Position numbers and translations under genes: made by a program. A stretch of 64,000 nt of DNA, from positions 62,001 to 126,000 of the forward strand of contig JAJXWV010000030.1 in NCBI GenBank assembly GCA_021781455.1, read 5' to 3'. Positions within the stretch are counted from its first letter, which is position 1. Every line of letters begins with the position of its first letter. A model generated the notes under the pieces. The model had not been told where the DNA came from. It saw nothing but the letters and a program-made list of their open reading frames with translations, and did no database searches. Below are positions 8,311 through 16,142 of the stretch, piece by piece. Origin of the DNA: Acidobacteriota bacterium. GTDB taxonomy: Bacteria > Acidobacteriota > Thermoanaerobaculia > Gp7-AA8.

Positions 8311-9251
8311 TCCGAACGCCACTTCGAAAAGATCCCCTTCGACATGTAGCGCTCCGCGGAATCGGGCACGATCGTCACCACCCGTTTGCCCGGGCCCAGC
8401 TTCCGCGCCACCTGTAGTGCGGCGACCACGTTCGCCCCGGACGACGATCCGCCGAGAACGCCCTCCTCGGCTGCCAGGCGTCCGACCATCCGGAAGGCCG
8501 GCTCGTCCGGCACCGTGATGACTTCATCGGCCAGGGCCATGTCGAGGACGGGTGGAATGAAGGATGATCCGATTCCCTCGACTTCGTGAGGCCCCGGCTT
8601 GCCTCCGCCGAGGACCGAGCCCTGAGGCTCGACGACGGCGCAGTAGACGTTCGGCAGCCTCTCGCGCAGGTAGCGGGCCACGCCGGTGAAGGTTCCGCCG
8701 CTGCCCGATCCGGCCACGAAACCGTCGATGCGTCCGTCCATCTGCTCGAAGATTTCCGGGGCCGTCGTTTCGTAATGTGATTCGCTGTTGAACGGATTCC
8801 GGAACTGCTGCGGCACGTACGCGTTCGGGATCTCTCCGGCCAGCGATTCCGCTCTTGCGATCGCGCCGGCGATGCCTTTGTCGGCCGGCGTGAGCACGAC
8901 CTCGCCGCCGAGGGCGCGCATGATCTCGCGTTTCTCCGTCGAGAAGTTCTCGGGCACGCATAGGATCACCCGATACCCCAGGCGCACGCCGGCGAGAGCC
9001 AGGCCGATTCCGGTGTTGCCCGCCGTCGGCTCGATGATGGTGCCACCCGGTTGGAGCAGCCCGGCGCGCGCGGCGCGCGCGATCATGCCGACGCCGATGC
9101 GGTCCTTCACCGAAAGTCCCGGGTTGTAGAACTCGAGCTTCACGAAAATGTCGGCGTCGCGGTCCGTGCGAATGCGCGTGAGCCGGAGCATCGGCGTGTT
9201 GCCGACCAGGTCGATGATGTTGTCGACCGGCTTGCGGAGTGGGGAGGACAA
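8307..9251 (-). CDS. Cysteine synthase / cystathionine beta-synthase-like PLP enzyme
   Basis: 314 residues from a TTG at 9251, chosen because it gives the normal family N-terminus (DNIIDLVGNTPMLRL). No ATG or GTG is available, and the frame stays open through a heptamer repeat to a TTG at 9335. Fold-type II PLP blocks: VKLEFYNPGLSVKDRIG with the PLP lysine, EPTAGNTGIGLA, GSGSGGTFTGVARYL and GSSSGANVVAAL. It adds sulfide to O-acetylserine or makes cystathionine from serine and homocysteine. The pairing with a gamma-lyase-like gene favours the second option, but this is inference. There is no C-terminal CBS regulatory pair. Confidence 0.88.
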   Translation of the reverse strand: MSSPLRKPVDNIIDLVGNTPMLRLTRIRTDRDADIFVKLEFYNPGLSVKDRIGVGMIARAARAGLLQPGGTIIEPTAGNTGIGLALAGVRLGYRVILCVPENFSTEKREIMRALGGEVVLTPADKGIAGAIARAESLAGEIPNAYVPQQFRNPFNSESHYETTAPEIFEQMDGRIDGFVAGSGSGGTFTGVARYLRERLPNVYCAVVEPQGSVLGGGKPGPHEVEGIGSSFIPPVLDMALADEVITVPDEPAFRMVGRLAAEEGVLGGSSSGANVVAALQVARKLGPGKRVVTIVPDSAERYMSKGIFSKWRSE

Positions 9252-9301
9252 AGCGCGCGCGATTCTAGGGGGTGGTGGGGCGGACCGCAAGTCCCCGAAG
9301 T

Positions 9302-9376
9302 CCTCAGTGCTGAGTCCTGAGTGCTGAGTGACCAAAGGCCGCTCGCCGCTCAGGACTCAGGACTCAGGACTCAGAC
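9302..9376. repeat. CTGAGTN heptamer hairpin, copy 2
   Basis: Left arm CTCAGTGCTGAGTCCTGAGT... and right arm built of ACTCAGG/CTCAGGA units around a 20-bp spacer. It lies between the 5' end of the cysteine synthase-like gene and the zinc-ribbon gene terminator. The open cysteine synthase frame continues into it. Confidence 0.88.
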
Positions 9377-9396
9377 CCGGGGTCCGCCGGCCCAAA

Positions 9397-9430
9397 TACA
9401 AAACGGCGGGCCGCTGCCGGCCCGCCGTTT
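9397..9430 (-). terminator. Rho-independent terminator of the zinc-ribbon gene
   Basis: AAACGGCGGGCC (9401-9412) pairs perfectly with GGCCCGCCGTTT (9419-9430) around a 6-nt loop. On the minus strand it runs into TTTTGTATTT, 24 bp after the zinc-ribbon stop codon. Confidence 0.85.
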
Positions 9431-9453
9431 CCAGTCGTCGTTTTAGCAGTCGA

Positions 9454-9771
9454 TCAGGCCCAGGAGTTCGGGCGAGACGACGACCGCCGCGCGTTATAGC
9501 AGTCGCGGCAGTACACCGGCTTCCCGCTCACCGGGGTGAACGGCACTTCTGTGGCGACGCCGCAGCTGTCACAGGTCACGCTGACCATCTGGCGCTCGCG
9601 GCCGCCACCGTTTCCGTCACGGGCGGTCTTCCGTTTGTCGCGGCAGTTCTTGCAGCGTTTCGGTTCGTTGGTGAATCCACGCTCTGCGTAAAAGGCCTGT
9701 TCATTCTTGCTGAAAAGGAACTCCCCACCGCAATCAGCGCAGATGAGGGTTTTATCGTTGAACGTATCCAT
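9454..9771 (-). CDS. Small protein with two zinc-ribbon segments
   Basis: 105 residues with two Cys-rich modules. CADCGGEFLFSKNEQAFY, followed by CKNC, matches the widespread probable-zinc-binding (CxxC...CxxC) domain, with RGFTNEPKRCKNCR as its second half. The other module is VTCDSCGVATEVPF ... YCRDCYNARR. Proteins of this kind are highly expressed, often beside cold-shock or RNA-binding genes, but a molecular role is not established. A clean hairpin terminator follows, and a long non-coding stretch (9772-10085) precedes it that may contain a long 5' leader. No ligand-binding RNA structure was recognised there. Confidence 0.82.
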   Translation of the reverse strand: MDTFNDKTLICADCGGEFLFSKNEQAFYAERGFTNEPKRCKNCRDKRKTARDGNGGGRERQMVSVTCDSCGVATEVPFTPVSGKPVYCRDCYNARRSSSRPNSWA

Positions 9772-10085
9772 GGAACTCTGGTCTCCTAGTTGTTCCGAAA
9801 GAAAGAATTTGCCGCAGCGTGACTCGTAGCGGGGTGCCGCGACTTCGCCCCCGCGATGTGGGATCTCACAACGAACCTGACTGATCGACCCCCTTCCGAA
9901 AATGCACCGGATACAGGTCGACCCCCGAAAGCGGCTAGCTGTCCTGGAGTTCTTGCCTTGTGTCCGTTGGCTCGCCTTTTAGCATAGTTATGAGGTGGAA
10001 TCAACGAAAGCGGGGCCTGCTCAAAATAAGAATGTCAAGGTGTTGACCAGTCGCGGCTGTCTCTCCAGCGCGATACGCTTCAGAT

Positions 10086-10204
10086 AGTGCTGAGTCCTGA
10101 GTGCTGAGTACTGAGTAAGAACGGCGAGGTCGGGATCCACTCAGTACTCAGCACTCAGTACTCAGCACTCAGTACTCAGCACTCAGTACTCAGCACTTCG
10201 TACT
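10086..10204. repeat. CTGAGTN heptamer hairpin, copy 3 (largest)
   Basis: Left arm 10088-10115 has four CTGAGTN units. After a 22-bp spacer the right arm (10139-10204) carries about nine complementary units (ACTCAGC/ACTCAGT alternating). The array ends 17 bp before the DUF72 start codon, so it would be in that gene's 5' leader. The preceding 9772-10085 stretch shows no credible gene. Confidence 0.9.
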
Positions 10205-10221
10205 CAGCCCTTCGACCCAAC

Positions 10222-11064
10222 ATGCACACGATCCGCATCGGCCCCGCCGGATGGAGCTACACCGACTGGCAGGACGTCGTCTATCCGCCCCACAAATCGA
10301 AATTCGACGAGCTCGCCTATCTGGCGCAGTTCTTCGACACGATCGAGATCAACTCGCCCTTCTACCGCATCCCTCCGCCAACGCATGCCCAGAGCTGGGT
10401 GCGGCGCGTCGCCGGCAATCGCGACTTCGTCTTCACCACCAAGATCTTCCGCGCCTTCACGCACGAGCCGCAGGCCCTGGCACCCGGTGATCTCAGTGCG
10501 TGCAAGTCCTACCTCGACCCACTGGCCTCCTCGGGTCGCCTCGGCGCGATCCTTCTGCAGTTCCCGTGGAGCTTCCGCAATACGCCCGAGAGCATCGAGC
10601 GGCTGGAGTCGCTGTTCCGCGATTTCGCCGACTATCCGAAGGCGCTCGAAGTGCGCCACGCCTCCTTCCAGGCCGGCGATTTCTTCGCCTTTCTCGACCA
10701 GCACGAGGTTTCCTGGGTCAACGTCGATCAGCCGCTGTTTCACGAATCGGTGAAGCCCGCCGACACCGCAACCGGACCGGTCGGATATGTGCGGCTTCAC
10801 GGCCGCAATTACGAGAAATGGTTTGCGCATGCCGAGTCATGGGAGCGCTACAACTACCTCTACTCGCCAGAGGAGCTGGCGCCGTGGGTCGGCCGCATCG
10901 AGGCCATCGCCCGGGAACGGGAGACCTACGTCATCACCAACAATCACTTTCGCGGCCAGGCCATCGTCAACGCTGCGGACTTGGAGATTGCGTTAGGCCG
11001 GCCGGCGAAGGTGCCGCCGCAACTGCGGGAAGCGTACGGAGAACGGGTAGCGGGTAGCGGGTAG
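10222..11064 (+). CDS. DUF72 (YecE-like) family protein
   Basis: 280 residues. TIM-barrel DUF72 motifs are present: IRIGPAGWSYTDWQDVVYPP at the N-terminus, FFDTIEINSPFYRIP, TTKIFRAFTH, GAILLQFPWSF, ALEVRHASF and GYVRLHGRNYEKW, followed by YVITNNHFRGQAIVNA. The biochemical role of the family is unsettled. The last seven codons (ERVAGSG) and the stop are encoded by a GGGTAGC heptamer array, so the native C-terminus has been replaced or extended. The same tail occurs in the Lhr helicase at 58928. Confidence 0.9.
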   Translation: MHTIRIGPAGWSYTDWQDVVYPPHKSKFDELAYLAQFFDTIEINSPFYRIPPPTHAQSWVRRVAGNRDFVFTTKIFRAFTHEPQALAPGDLSACKSYLDPLASSGRLGAILLQFPWSFRNTPESIERLESLFRDFADYPKALEVRHASFQAGDFFAFLDQHEVSWVNVDQPLFHESVKPADTATGPVGYVRLHGRNYEKWFAHAESWERYNYLYSPEELAPWVGRIEAIARERETYVITNNHFRGQAIVNAADLEIALGRPAKVPPQLREAYGERVAGSG

Positions 11065-11115
11065 CGCATCTCTTCTTGAGAAGACGTTTCTCCTACCCGC
11101 TACCCGCTACCCGCT
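11045..11115. repeat. GGGTAGC heptamer hairpin, copy 1 (overlaps DUF72 stop)
   Basis: Three GGGTAGC units at 11045-11066 and the complementary TACCCGC units at 11094-11115 surround a spacer (GCATCTCTTCTTGAGAAGACG). The TAG stop of the DUF72 gene is inside the third unit. The right arm lies 21 bp before the selB start. Confidence 0.92.
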
Positions 11116-11135
11116 CGCAAGGTATCCTTCGCCCG

Positions 11136-13025
11136 ATGTCCAGAAAGAAACGCGTGGTCGGCACGGCAGGCCACATCGATCACGGGAAAACGGCGCTGGT
11201 GCGAGCGCTGACCGGAATCGACACGGACCGGCTTCCCGAGGAAAAGCGCCGCGGCATCACCATCGACCTCGGCTTCGCCAGCTGGTTCACCGACGATTAC
11301 CAGATCGGCTTCATCGACGTTCCCGGGCACGAGCGATTCGTCAAGAACATGCTGGCGGGCGTCGGCGGAATCGACAGCGCGCTGCTGGTCGTGGCCGCGG
11401 ACGAATCGGTGAAGCCGCAGACGCGCGAGCATTTCGCCATCTGCCGCCTTCTGGGCATTCGCACGGGCGTCGTGGCGATGACCAAGAGCGATCTCGTCGA
11501 TCCGGACATCATCGAGCTGGTCCGGCTGGAGATCGAGGAACTGGTGGCGGGCAGCTTTCTGGAAAACAAGCCGGTCATCCCGGTCAGCAGCACGACCAGA
11601 TCGGGCCTGGACGAGTTGAAGCGCGCCATCCTCGAATCAGTTGCGTCTGTGGGCGATCGCGACGCCACCACCCGCGTGTTCCGGCTGCCCATCGATCGCG
11701 TCTTCACGATGAAGGGATTCGGCTCCGTGATCACCGGCACGACTTACTCGGGAAGCGTGCGGGTCGAGGACGAGGTGGAAGTGCTGCCGGGCGGCAAGCG
11801 CAGCCGTGCCCGCGGCGTGCAGGTGCATGGCCAGAGCCGCGAGGAGGCGTCGGCCGGCGAGCGTACGTCGATGAATCTTGCCGACATCCCGCTCGACGAG
11901 CTCCATCGCGGACAGCAGGTGGTCGCACCCGGAACGCTGCGGCCTTCGCAGGTCATCACCGCAAGGCTCGAGCTGCTGGCAGACGCCAGGCCGCTGAAAG
12001 AGCAGACGCGGATCCGGTTTCACCATCTCGCCTCCGAGCTGCTGGGCAGCATCCGTTTCGTCGACGACACGCCGGGCGAGCTCGCTCCGGGCCACAGCGC
12101 GTTCGTGCAGATCCGGCTCGAGTCGCCTGTGGTTGCGGTGACGGGTGATCGCTTCGTGATCCGGCGCTACTCGCCGGCCCTCACCATCGGCGGCGGCGCG
12201 ATCATGGACGCGCACGTGCCGAAGCTGAGCCGCGGCACGCGCACGGAGATCCTCGAAACGCTCGCCGATGGCACGCTGCCTCAGCGAGTCGAGCTCATGG
12301 CCAAACTGGCCGGCCTGCGGGGACTGACGATCGAGGAAGTGCAGGCCCGGACGGGCATCCGGGTCTCCGCGCTCCGATCACAGCTCGGCAGCGTCCAGCA
12401 TCTCGCGAAGGTGAGCGAAGGACGCTGGCTGCACGCGGACGTGCTCAGCGACTTCCGCCGACGCTCCATCGAGTTCCTCGACCGCTTCTTCAAGACGAAC
12501 AAGATGGCGGTGAACGTGCCGAAGGGAGAGTTTGTCCAGAAGCTGCTACCGGCGGGTGCCGACGCGGCTCTCGTCAGCTTTTTGCTCTCCGATCTCGGCC
12601 GCGAGAAGATCGTCGCCGTGCAGGCGGACTCTCTGGACATTCCGGGCCGCTCGAAGACGCTCGGCGGTGCCGAGGGCGAACTGGCGCGCGCCATCGAGCA
12701 GCGATTCGCCGTGGCCGGGCTTCAGCCGCCGCCGGTGTCCGAGCTGATCAACACCATCCCGCAGAAGCCGAAGGTCATCGAAGGCGTGGTGAGCTTCCTG
12801 GTCAAACAGGGCACGCTGGCGCGGCTGGCCGACGGGGTGTACGTGCACCGCACCGCGCTCGATGCGGCGCGCGCAAAGATCGCCGCGCATCGAGGGCAGA
12901 CGATCGATGTCGGCGAGTTCAAGGAGCTCTTCGGCCTGTCGCGCAAAGTCGCCATTCCTCTGCTGGAATGGTTCGATCGCGAAGGCGTCACCAGACGCGT
13001 CGGCGACACGCGCCAGGTGCTGTAG
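11136..13025 (+). CDS. selB: Selenocysteine-specific elongation factor SelB
   Basis: 629 residues from ATG 11136. SelB delivers Sec-tRNA(Sec) to UGA codons marked by a SECIS hairpin. The GTPase domain is complete: GHIDHGKT at 12-19, DVPGHERF near 61 and TKSD near 115. EF-Tu-like beta-barrel domains follow ([45 protein letters not shown], typical of SelB). The C-terminal ~250 residues contain winged-helix-like repeats, ending in [13 protein letters not shown], as in SelB SECIS-binding domains. selA, selC and selD are not in the window. A candidate client is the selenoprotein at 21772-22344. Confidence 0.95.
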   Translation: MSRKKRVVGTAGHIDHGKTALVRALTGIDTDRLPEEKRRGITIDLGFASWFTDDYQIGFIDVPGHERFVKNMLAGVGGIDSALLVVAADESVKPQTREHFAICRLLGIRTGVVAMTKSDLVDPDIIELVRLEIEELVAGSFLENKPVIPVSSTTRSGLDELKRAILESVASVGDRDATTRVFRLPIDRVFTMKGFGSVITGTTYSGSVRVEDEVEVLPGGKRSRARGVQVHGQSREEASAGERTSMNLADIPLDELHRGQQVVAPGTLRPSQVITARLELLADARPLKEQTRIRFHHLASELLGSIRFVDDTPGELAPGHSAFVQIRLESPVVAVTGDRFVIRRYSPALTIGGGAIMDAHVPKLSRGTRTEILETLADGTLPQRVELMAKLAGLRGLTIEEVQARTGIRVSALRSQLGSVQHLAKVSEGRWLHADVLSDFRRRSIEFLDRFFKTNKMAVNVPKGEFVQKLLPAGADAALVSFLLSDLGREKIVAVQADSLDIPGRSKTLGGAEGELARAIEQRFAVAGLQPPPVSELINTIPQKPKVIEGVVSFLVKQGTLARLADGVYVHRTALDAARAKIAAHRGQTIDVGEFKELFGLSRKVAIPLLEWFDREGVTRRVGDTRQVL

Positions 13026-13029
13026 GCAC

Positions 13030-13141
13030 CGGACCGCGGGCGTCTCGCCCGCCCGTCGCCGGCTTCCCAGCCCGGCGACTTCTCTGTTCAGGAGCAGTCG
13101 GGCAGGATGCCCGACTGCAGGCGGGCGGGACGCCCGCAGTC
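13030..13141. repeat. Palindromic repeat, CGGGCGTCCCGCCCG family, between convergent genes
   Basis: GCGGGCGTCTCGCCCGCC at the left and GCGGGCGGGACGCCCGCAG at the right flank an inner pair (GTCGGGCAGGATGCCCGAC). The block fills the gap between the convergent selB stop (13025) and the molybdoenzyme stop (13142), ending one base from the latter. Confidence 0.8.
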
Positions 13142-14044
13142 CTAATGTCCCGCGTACCAGTCGTAGCCGCGCTCGGCCCAGTAGTCGGCTGGGCGCACGT
13201 CGGTGTAGCGGATCGTGCCGACGCGCTTGATGTTCTTGACGCCGTACTTGACCGGAATGGCGAGGCGCAGCGGGGCGCCGTGCTGCCACGACAGCGGCTG
13301 GCCGTCGATCTCGTACGCGAGCAGCGTCTGCGGGTGCAGCGCGCTCTGCATGTCGAGGCCGACGTAGTAGCCGCGATCGGGTGTCTCCATCGAGACGTAG
13401 CGGACGAGCCGGTCCGGGCGCTCGAGGTCAGGCGCGCTGCCATCGCGCGTCGGAGGCGGGTACTTCGCCATGACGTCCGCGAGGCGCGCGCCCGTCCACT
13501 TCACGATGTAGCTCCATCCTTCGATGCAGCGGAACTCCGTGATCATCTCGCGGCGTGGGAAGCTGCGGATCTCGTCGAGCGTCAGCACGGCGCGAGAAGC
13601 CGCTCCCTCGATGCGCAGCCGCCAGTCGGCATTGTCATAGCTCGCCGAAAGGCCCAGCCCGCCGTTGATGCGTGCAGCCGTGATCTGGTCCGGCCGGAAT
13701 GAGGGACTCATCCGCGACGGCCGGAAGTACGCCTCCGCGACTTTCTCGTTGAGCTGCAGCATGCGCCGGAAGGGCCAGGCCAGCCCGTCGGTGCGCGGCC
13801 GTCCCCGCAGCCAGCTCCAGCCGGCGACACCTGCCACCGCCGCGACTCCGGCCGTCACGAACCCGCGACGGCTCAGTCGGCGCAGCTCCCGGTCGACGGC
13901 TGCGTCGTTTGCGATCTCGCGTTCGCGCTCGAGATGCGCTTCGTCCGCCTCGTGGACCTCGGACGGCGGTTCCGGCGTCTCGAACGGCTCGCTCTCCGGA
14001 GCGACCGCGGCGACTTCATCCGGAGTCTTTCCCGGATCAGTCAC
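13142..14044 (-). CDS. Tat-exported molybdopterin-dependent oxidoreductase (sulfite oxidase/MsrP fold)
   Basis: 300 residues from GTG 14044. An unusually long acidic N-terminus (about 50 residues) precedes a twin-arginine signal (LSRRGFVTAGVAAVAGVAGW, RR at 59-60). The sulfite-oxidase fold shows the Mo-ligand cysteine in FRCIEGW (Cys173), then GYYVGLDMQSALHPQTLLAYE and HGAPLRLAIPVKYGVKNIKR. MsrP-like enzymes repair methionine sulfoxide in the periplasm, but the exact substrate cannot be read here. It overlaps the upstream cytochrome b gene by 8 bp, so the pair is one operon: an exported Mo enzyme and its membrane electron donor. Confidence 0.9.
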   Translation of the reverse strand: MTDPGKTPDEVAAVAPESEPFETPEPPSEVHEADEAHLEREREIANDAAVDRELRRLSRRGFVTAGVAAVAGVAGWSWLRGRPRTDGLAWPFRRMLQLNEKVAEAYFRPSRMSPSFRPDQITAARINGGLGLSASYDNADWRLRIEGAASRAVLTLDEIRSFPRREMITEFRCIEGWSYIVKWTGARLADVMAKYPPPTRDGSAPDLERPDRLVRYVSMETPDRGYYVGLDMQSALHPQTLLAYEIDGQPLSWQHGAPLRLAIPVKYGVKNIKRVGTIRYTDVRPADYWAERGYDWYAGH

Positions 14045-14717
14045 CCGTCACCTCGGAAGGCGGCGCATCGTGGAGCTCGTAGCCGATGACCATGGACCGG
14101 AAGTTGTTCCACCCGGCGCGAGCCACCTGCGCGACGTGAACGAGAAAAAAGAGCAGATAGCCGATCGTGATCCAGAAGTGGAAGAAGCGCGCCATCGGAT
14201 AGCCGCCGAGGAGCGCGTCGAGCCAGGCGAACTGGACGGGCTTGTAGATGGCCAGGCCGGTCACGAGCGATCCGAATCCCATCAGGACAATGCCGGTATA
14301 CGCGAACTGCTGGGCGCCGTTGAACTTCTGCGGAGGCGGCGGCTCGCGGCGCAGGTGCTGGTCGTGCAGCACGGTCAGCAGCGCATGCCGGAACGACGCG
14401 CGATTCGGCACGAGCAGGCGCCATTCACCCGAAAAGAGCGTGTACGCGACGTAGAGCAGCCCGTTGATGGCGAAGAACCACATCACGAAAAAGTGCAGCG
14501 CCATCCCTTCGGCGAGGCGGTAGCTCAGGTGGAGCTCGTTCCAGGTCGGCTGCGCGAAGTTCATCGGAAGGAGCTGGTGCTTCCCGACGCCGACGCGATA
14601 AACGGCGTTCGCCCAGTAGATCATCGCGCCGCTCCAGATCATCAGAGCGAGCAGCGGAAAGTTGATCCAGTGAAACCACCGGATCGCGAGCGGATGCTTC
14701 TTCTCCAGCTTCTTCAT
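14037..14717 (-). CDS. Cytochrome b561-type membrane subunit
   Basis: 226 residues from ATG 14717 (MKKLEKKHPLA); the open frame upstream is an improbable Arg/Cys-rich stretch. About four transmembrane segments are visible, with histidines placed as in di-heme b561/hydrogenase-type cytochromes: RWFHWINFPLLALMIWSG, GMALHFFVMWFFAINGLLY, QQFAYTGIVLMGFGSLVTG and FHFWITIGYLLFFLVHVAQV. It would pass quinol electrons to the exported molybdoenzyme encoded immediately downstream (8-bp overlap). This is the same role as MsrQ for MsrP, but from a different cytochrome family. Confidence 0.87.
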   Translation of the reverse strand: MKKLEKKHPLAIRWFHWINFPLLALMIWSGAMIYWANAVYRVGVGKHQLLPMNFAQPTWNELHLSYRLAEGMALHFFVMWFFAINGLLYVAYTLFSGEWRLLVPNRASFRHALLTVLHDQHLRREPPPPQKFNGAQQFAYTGIVLMGFGSLVTGLAIYKPVQFAWLDALLGGYPMARFFHFWITIGYLLFFLVHVAQVARAGWNNFRSMVIGYELHDAPPSEVTGD

Positions 14718-14869
14718 GAACGGATGCCAGGCGCACGCAGCGGCGGCGCTGCAGGGAACCTGCAAAAGCGATTGGGAATGATACTCCGCTCGTTTGCGAC
14801 GCCGTCGCAAACCGCTCCCGCACGCTACCCGCTCGTGATGGCACCCGACGCGCAAAGGTCCTCGTCCTG

Positions 14870-15493
14870 ATGCCGCATTGGCTCGCCGACGCTCTCACCC
14901 GATACGGTTACATCGCCCTTTTCGCCGGCGTCTTCCTGGAAAACCTCGGCATTCCGGTCCCCGGCGAGACGGTGCTCCTGGCAGCCGGCTTCTTCTGCCG
15001 CGAGAACCTGCTGCGCCTCGGCATCGTCATTCCGTGCGCCACCGTGGCGGCGATCTGTGGCGACAATTTCGGTTACTGGATCGGGCGTCGCGGGGGAAAG
15101 AAGTTCGTCGACCGGTACGGCCGCTTCGTCGGACTCACGCCGAAACGCATCACCGCAGTCGAGAAGTACTTCCGCCGGCATGGCCCGCGCACGATTTTTT
15201 TCGCGCGCTTTATCTCGGGTCTTCGCGTCGTCGCCGCGATCTTTGCGGGAATCAGCAGAATCCGCTGGCCTGTCTTCTTCCTTTTCAACGCAGCCGGCGC
15301 CGTCGTCTGGAGCGTTGCCGTCGCTTCACTCGGTTACGCCTTCGGCCGCAGCTGGAAGACTCTCGAGCACTGGGTCGGCCGCACCGGGGTCGTCGTGGCG
15401 GTTGCAGTTGTCGTCGTCATTGCACTGATGGTCGCTTACAGGCGCCGTACCGGCGCGTCACATTCCGCGGGCGGCGGCCATGGGAAACGCTAG
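14870..15493 (+). CDS. DedA family membrane protein, second paralogue
   Basis: 207 residues. DedA landmarks: LENLGIPVPGETVLLAAGFF, CGDNFGYWIGRRGGKKFVDR, RHGPRTIFFARFISGLRVV and FAGISRIRWPVFFLFNAAGA. A last hydrophobic helix (VVVAVAVVVVIALMVAY) and a basic, Gly/His-rich tail follow. It resembles classical DedA more closely than the copy at 3144 because it retains GDNFGYW(I)GR. It stands alone on the plus strand, divergent from the cytochrome b gene. Confidence 0.9.
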   Translation: MPHWLADALTRYGYIALFAGVFLENLGIPVPGETVLLAAGFFCRENLLRLGIVIPCATVAAICGDNFGYWIGRRGGKKFVDRYGRFVGLTPKRITAVEKYFRRHGPRTIFFARFISGLRVVAAIFAGISRIRWPVFFLFNAAGAVVWSVAVASLGYAFGRSWKTLEHWVGRTGVVVAVAVVVVIALMVAYRRRTGASHSAGGGHGKR

Positions 15494-15553
15494 CGGCCTG
15501 AGCAGCCGGTCGGACATGATCCCCGCTCAGAGACGCCGCGGCCGGCGCCTGCT

Positions 15554-16033
15554 TCACTCGCGGACGACTTCTGTCCCAGCGATGAAGTCGTGCAGTCCGC
15601 GCTTCTCCTTGTTCGTGAGGATGATCAGGAACGGCAGATAGAGGAACACGCTGTTGATCGCGTACCCAATCAGGCGAATGAATGCCCGCCCCTGGCCGAT
15701 CCCCGCGTCGCCAGTCAGCTGGTTCTGCAGCCTGACACGAAGGTGCAGCAGCATCTTGCCGGGGGTCGCGCCTTTGCTGCCCCAGAAATAGAGGAAGTAG
15801 ACGAGGCCAATCAGGCCGCACGCGAGGTTGCCGATGCTTCGGCCGGTGCCCGTCGCCAGATTCCCGGGATCCGCCGCGCGCCCTACGAAGATCGAGACGA
15901 AGATGATCATGGCGAAGATCACGAACAGAATGACCATGTCGATGAGATAGGCGAGCAGCCGGATTCCGAATCCGGCATAGCGCGCTGTGGGCACCGCGCC
16001 TGTGGGGGCGTACACGTTCTGCGCTGTAGTCAC
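15554..16033 (-). CDS. RDD family membrane protein
   Basis: 159 residues. The defining Arg-Asp-Asp pattern is visible as GFGIRLLAYLIDMVILFVIF, with R and D in the first helix and the later pair in GATPGKMLLHLRV. Three hydrophobic segments follow the RDD layout, the last being INSVFLYLPFLIILTNKEKR. RDD proteins are small inner-membrane proteins, some implicated in Na+/H+ exchange, and most have no assigned role. It is 61 bp from the convergent DedA stop and stands alone. Confidence 0.85.
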   Translation of the reverse strand: MTTAQNVYAPTGAVPTARYAGFGIRLLAYLIDMVILFVIFAMIIFVSIFVGRAADPGNLATGTGRSIGNLACGLIGLVYFLYFWGSKGATPGKMLLHLRVRLQNQLTGDAGIGQGRAFIRLIGYAINSVFLYLPFLIILTNKEKRGLHDFIAGTEVVRE

Positions 16034-16142
16034 GCATCCTCCTCATGCATCTGAGAGCGGGCGGGCGCCGTTCTCCGTTTGGGCTCGGAATGCGCAGCAT
16101 TGTAAGGCCAAGCGGGAGAACGGCATCGTCCACTCGTGAACG

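Noticed and set aside
9786-10004. 72-codon minus frame upstream of the zinc-ribbon gene
   Set aside because: No ribosome site, basic chance-like composition, and it occupies the probable promoter/leader of the zinc-ribbon gene.
6922-10204. CTGAGTN arrays considered as a CRISPR array
   Set aside because: Units are 7 bp with no unique spacers between them, and the arms are inverted; no cas genes are present.
14225-14454. Plus-strand small frames within the cytochrome b gene
   Set aside because: The minus strand has four clear transmembrane helices with heme histidines; the plus frames are shadows.
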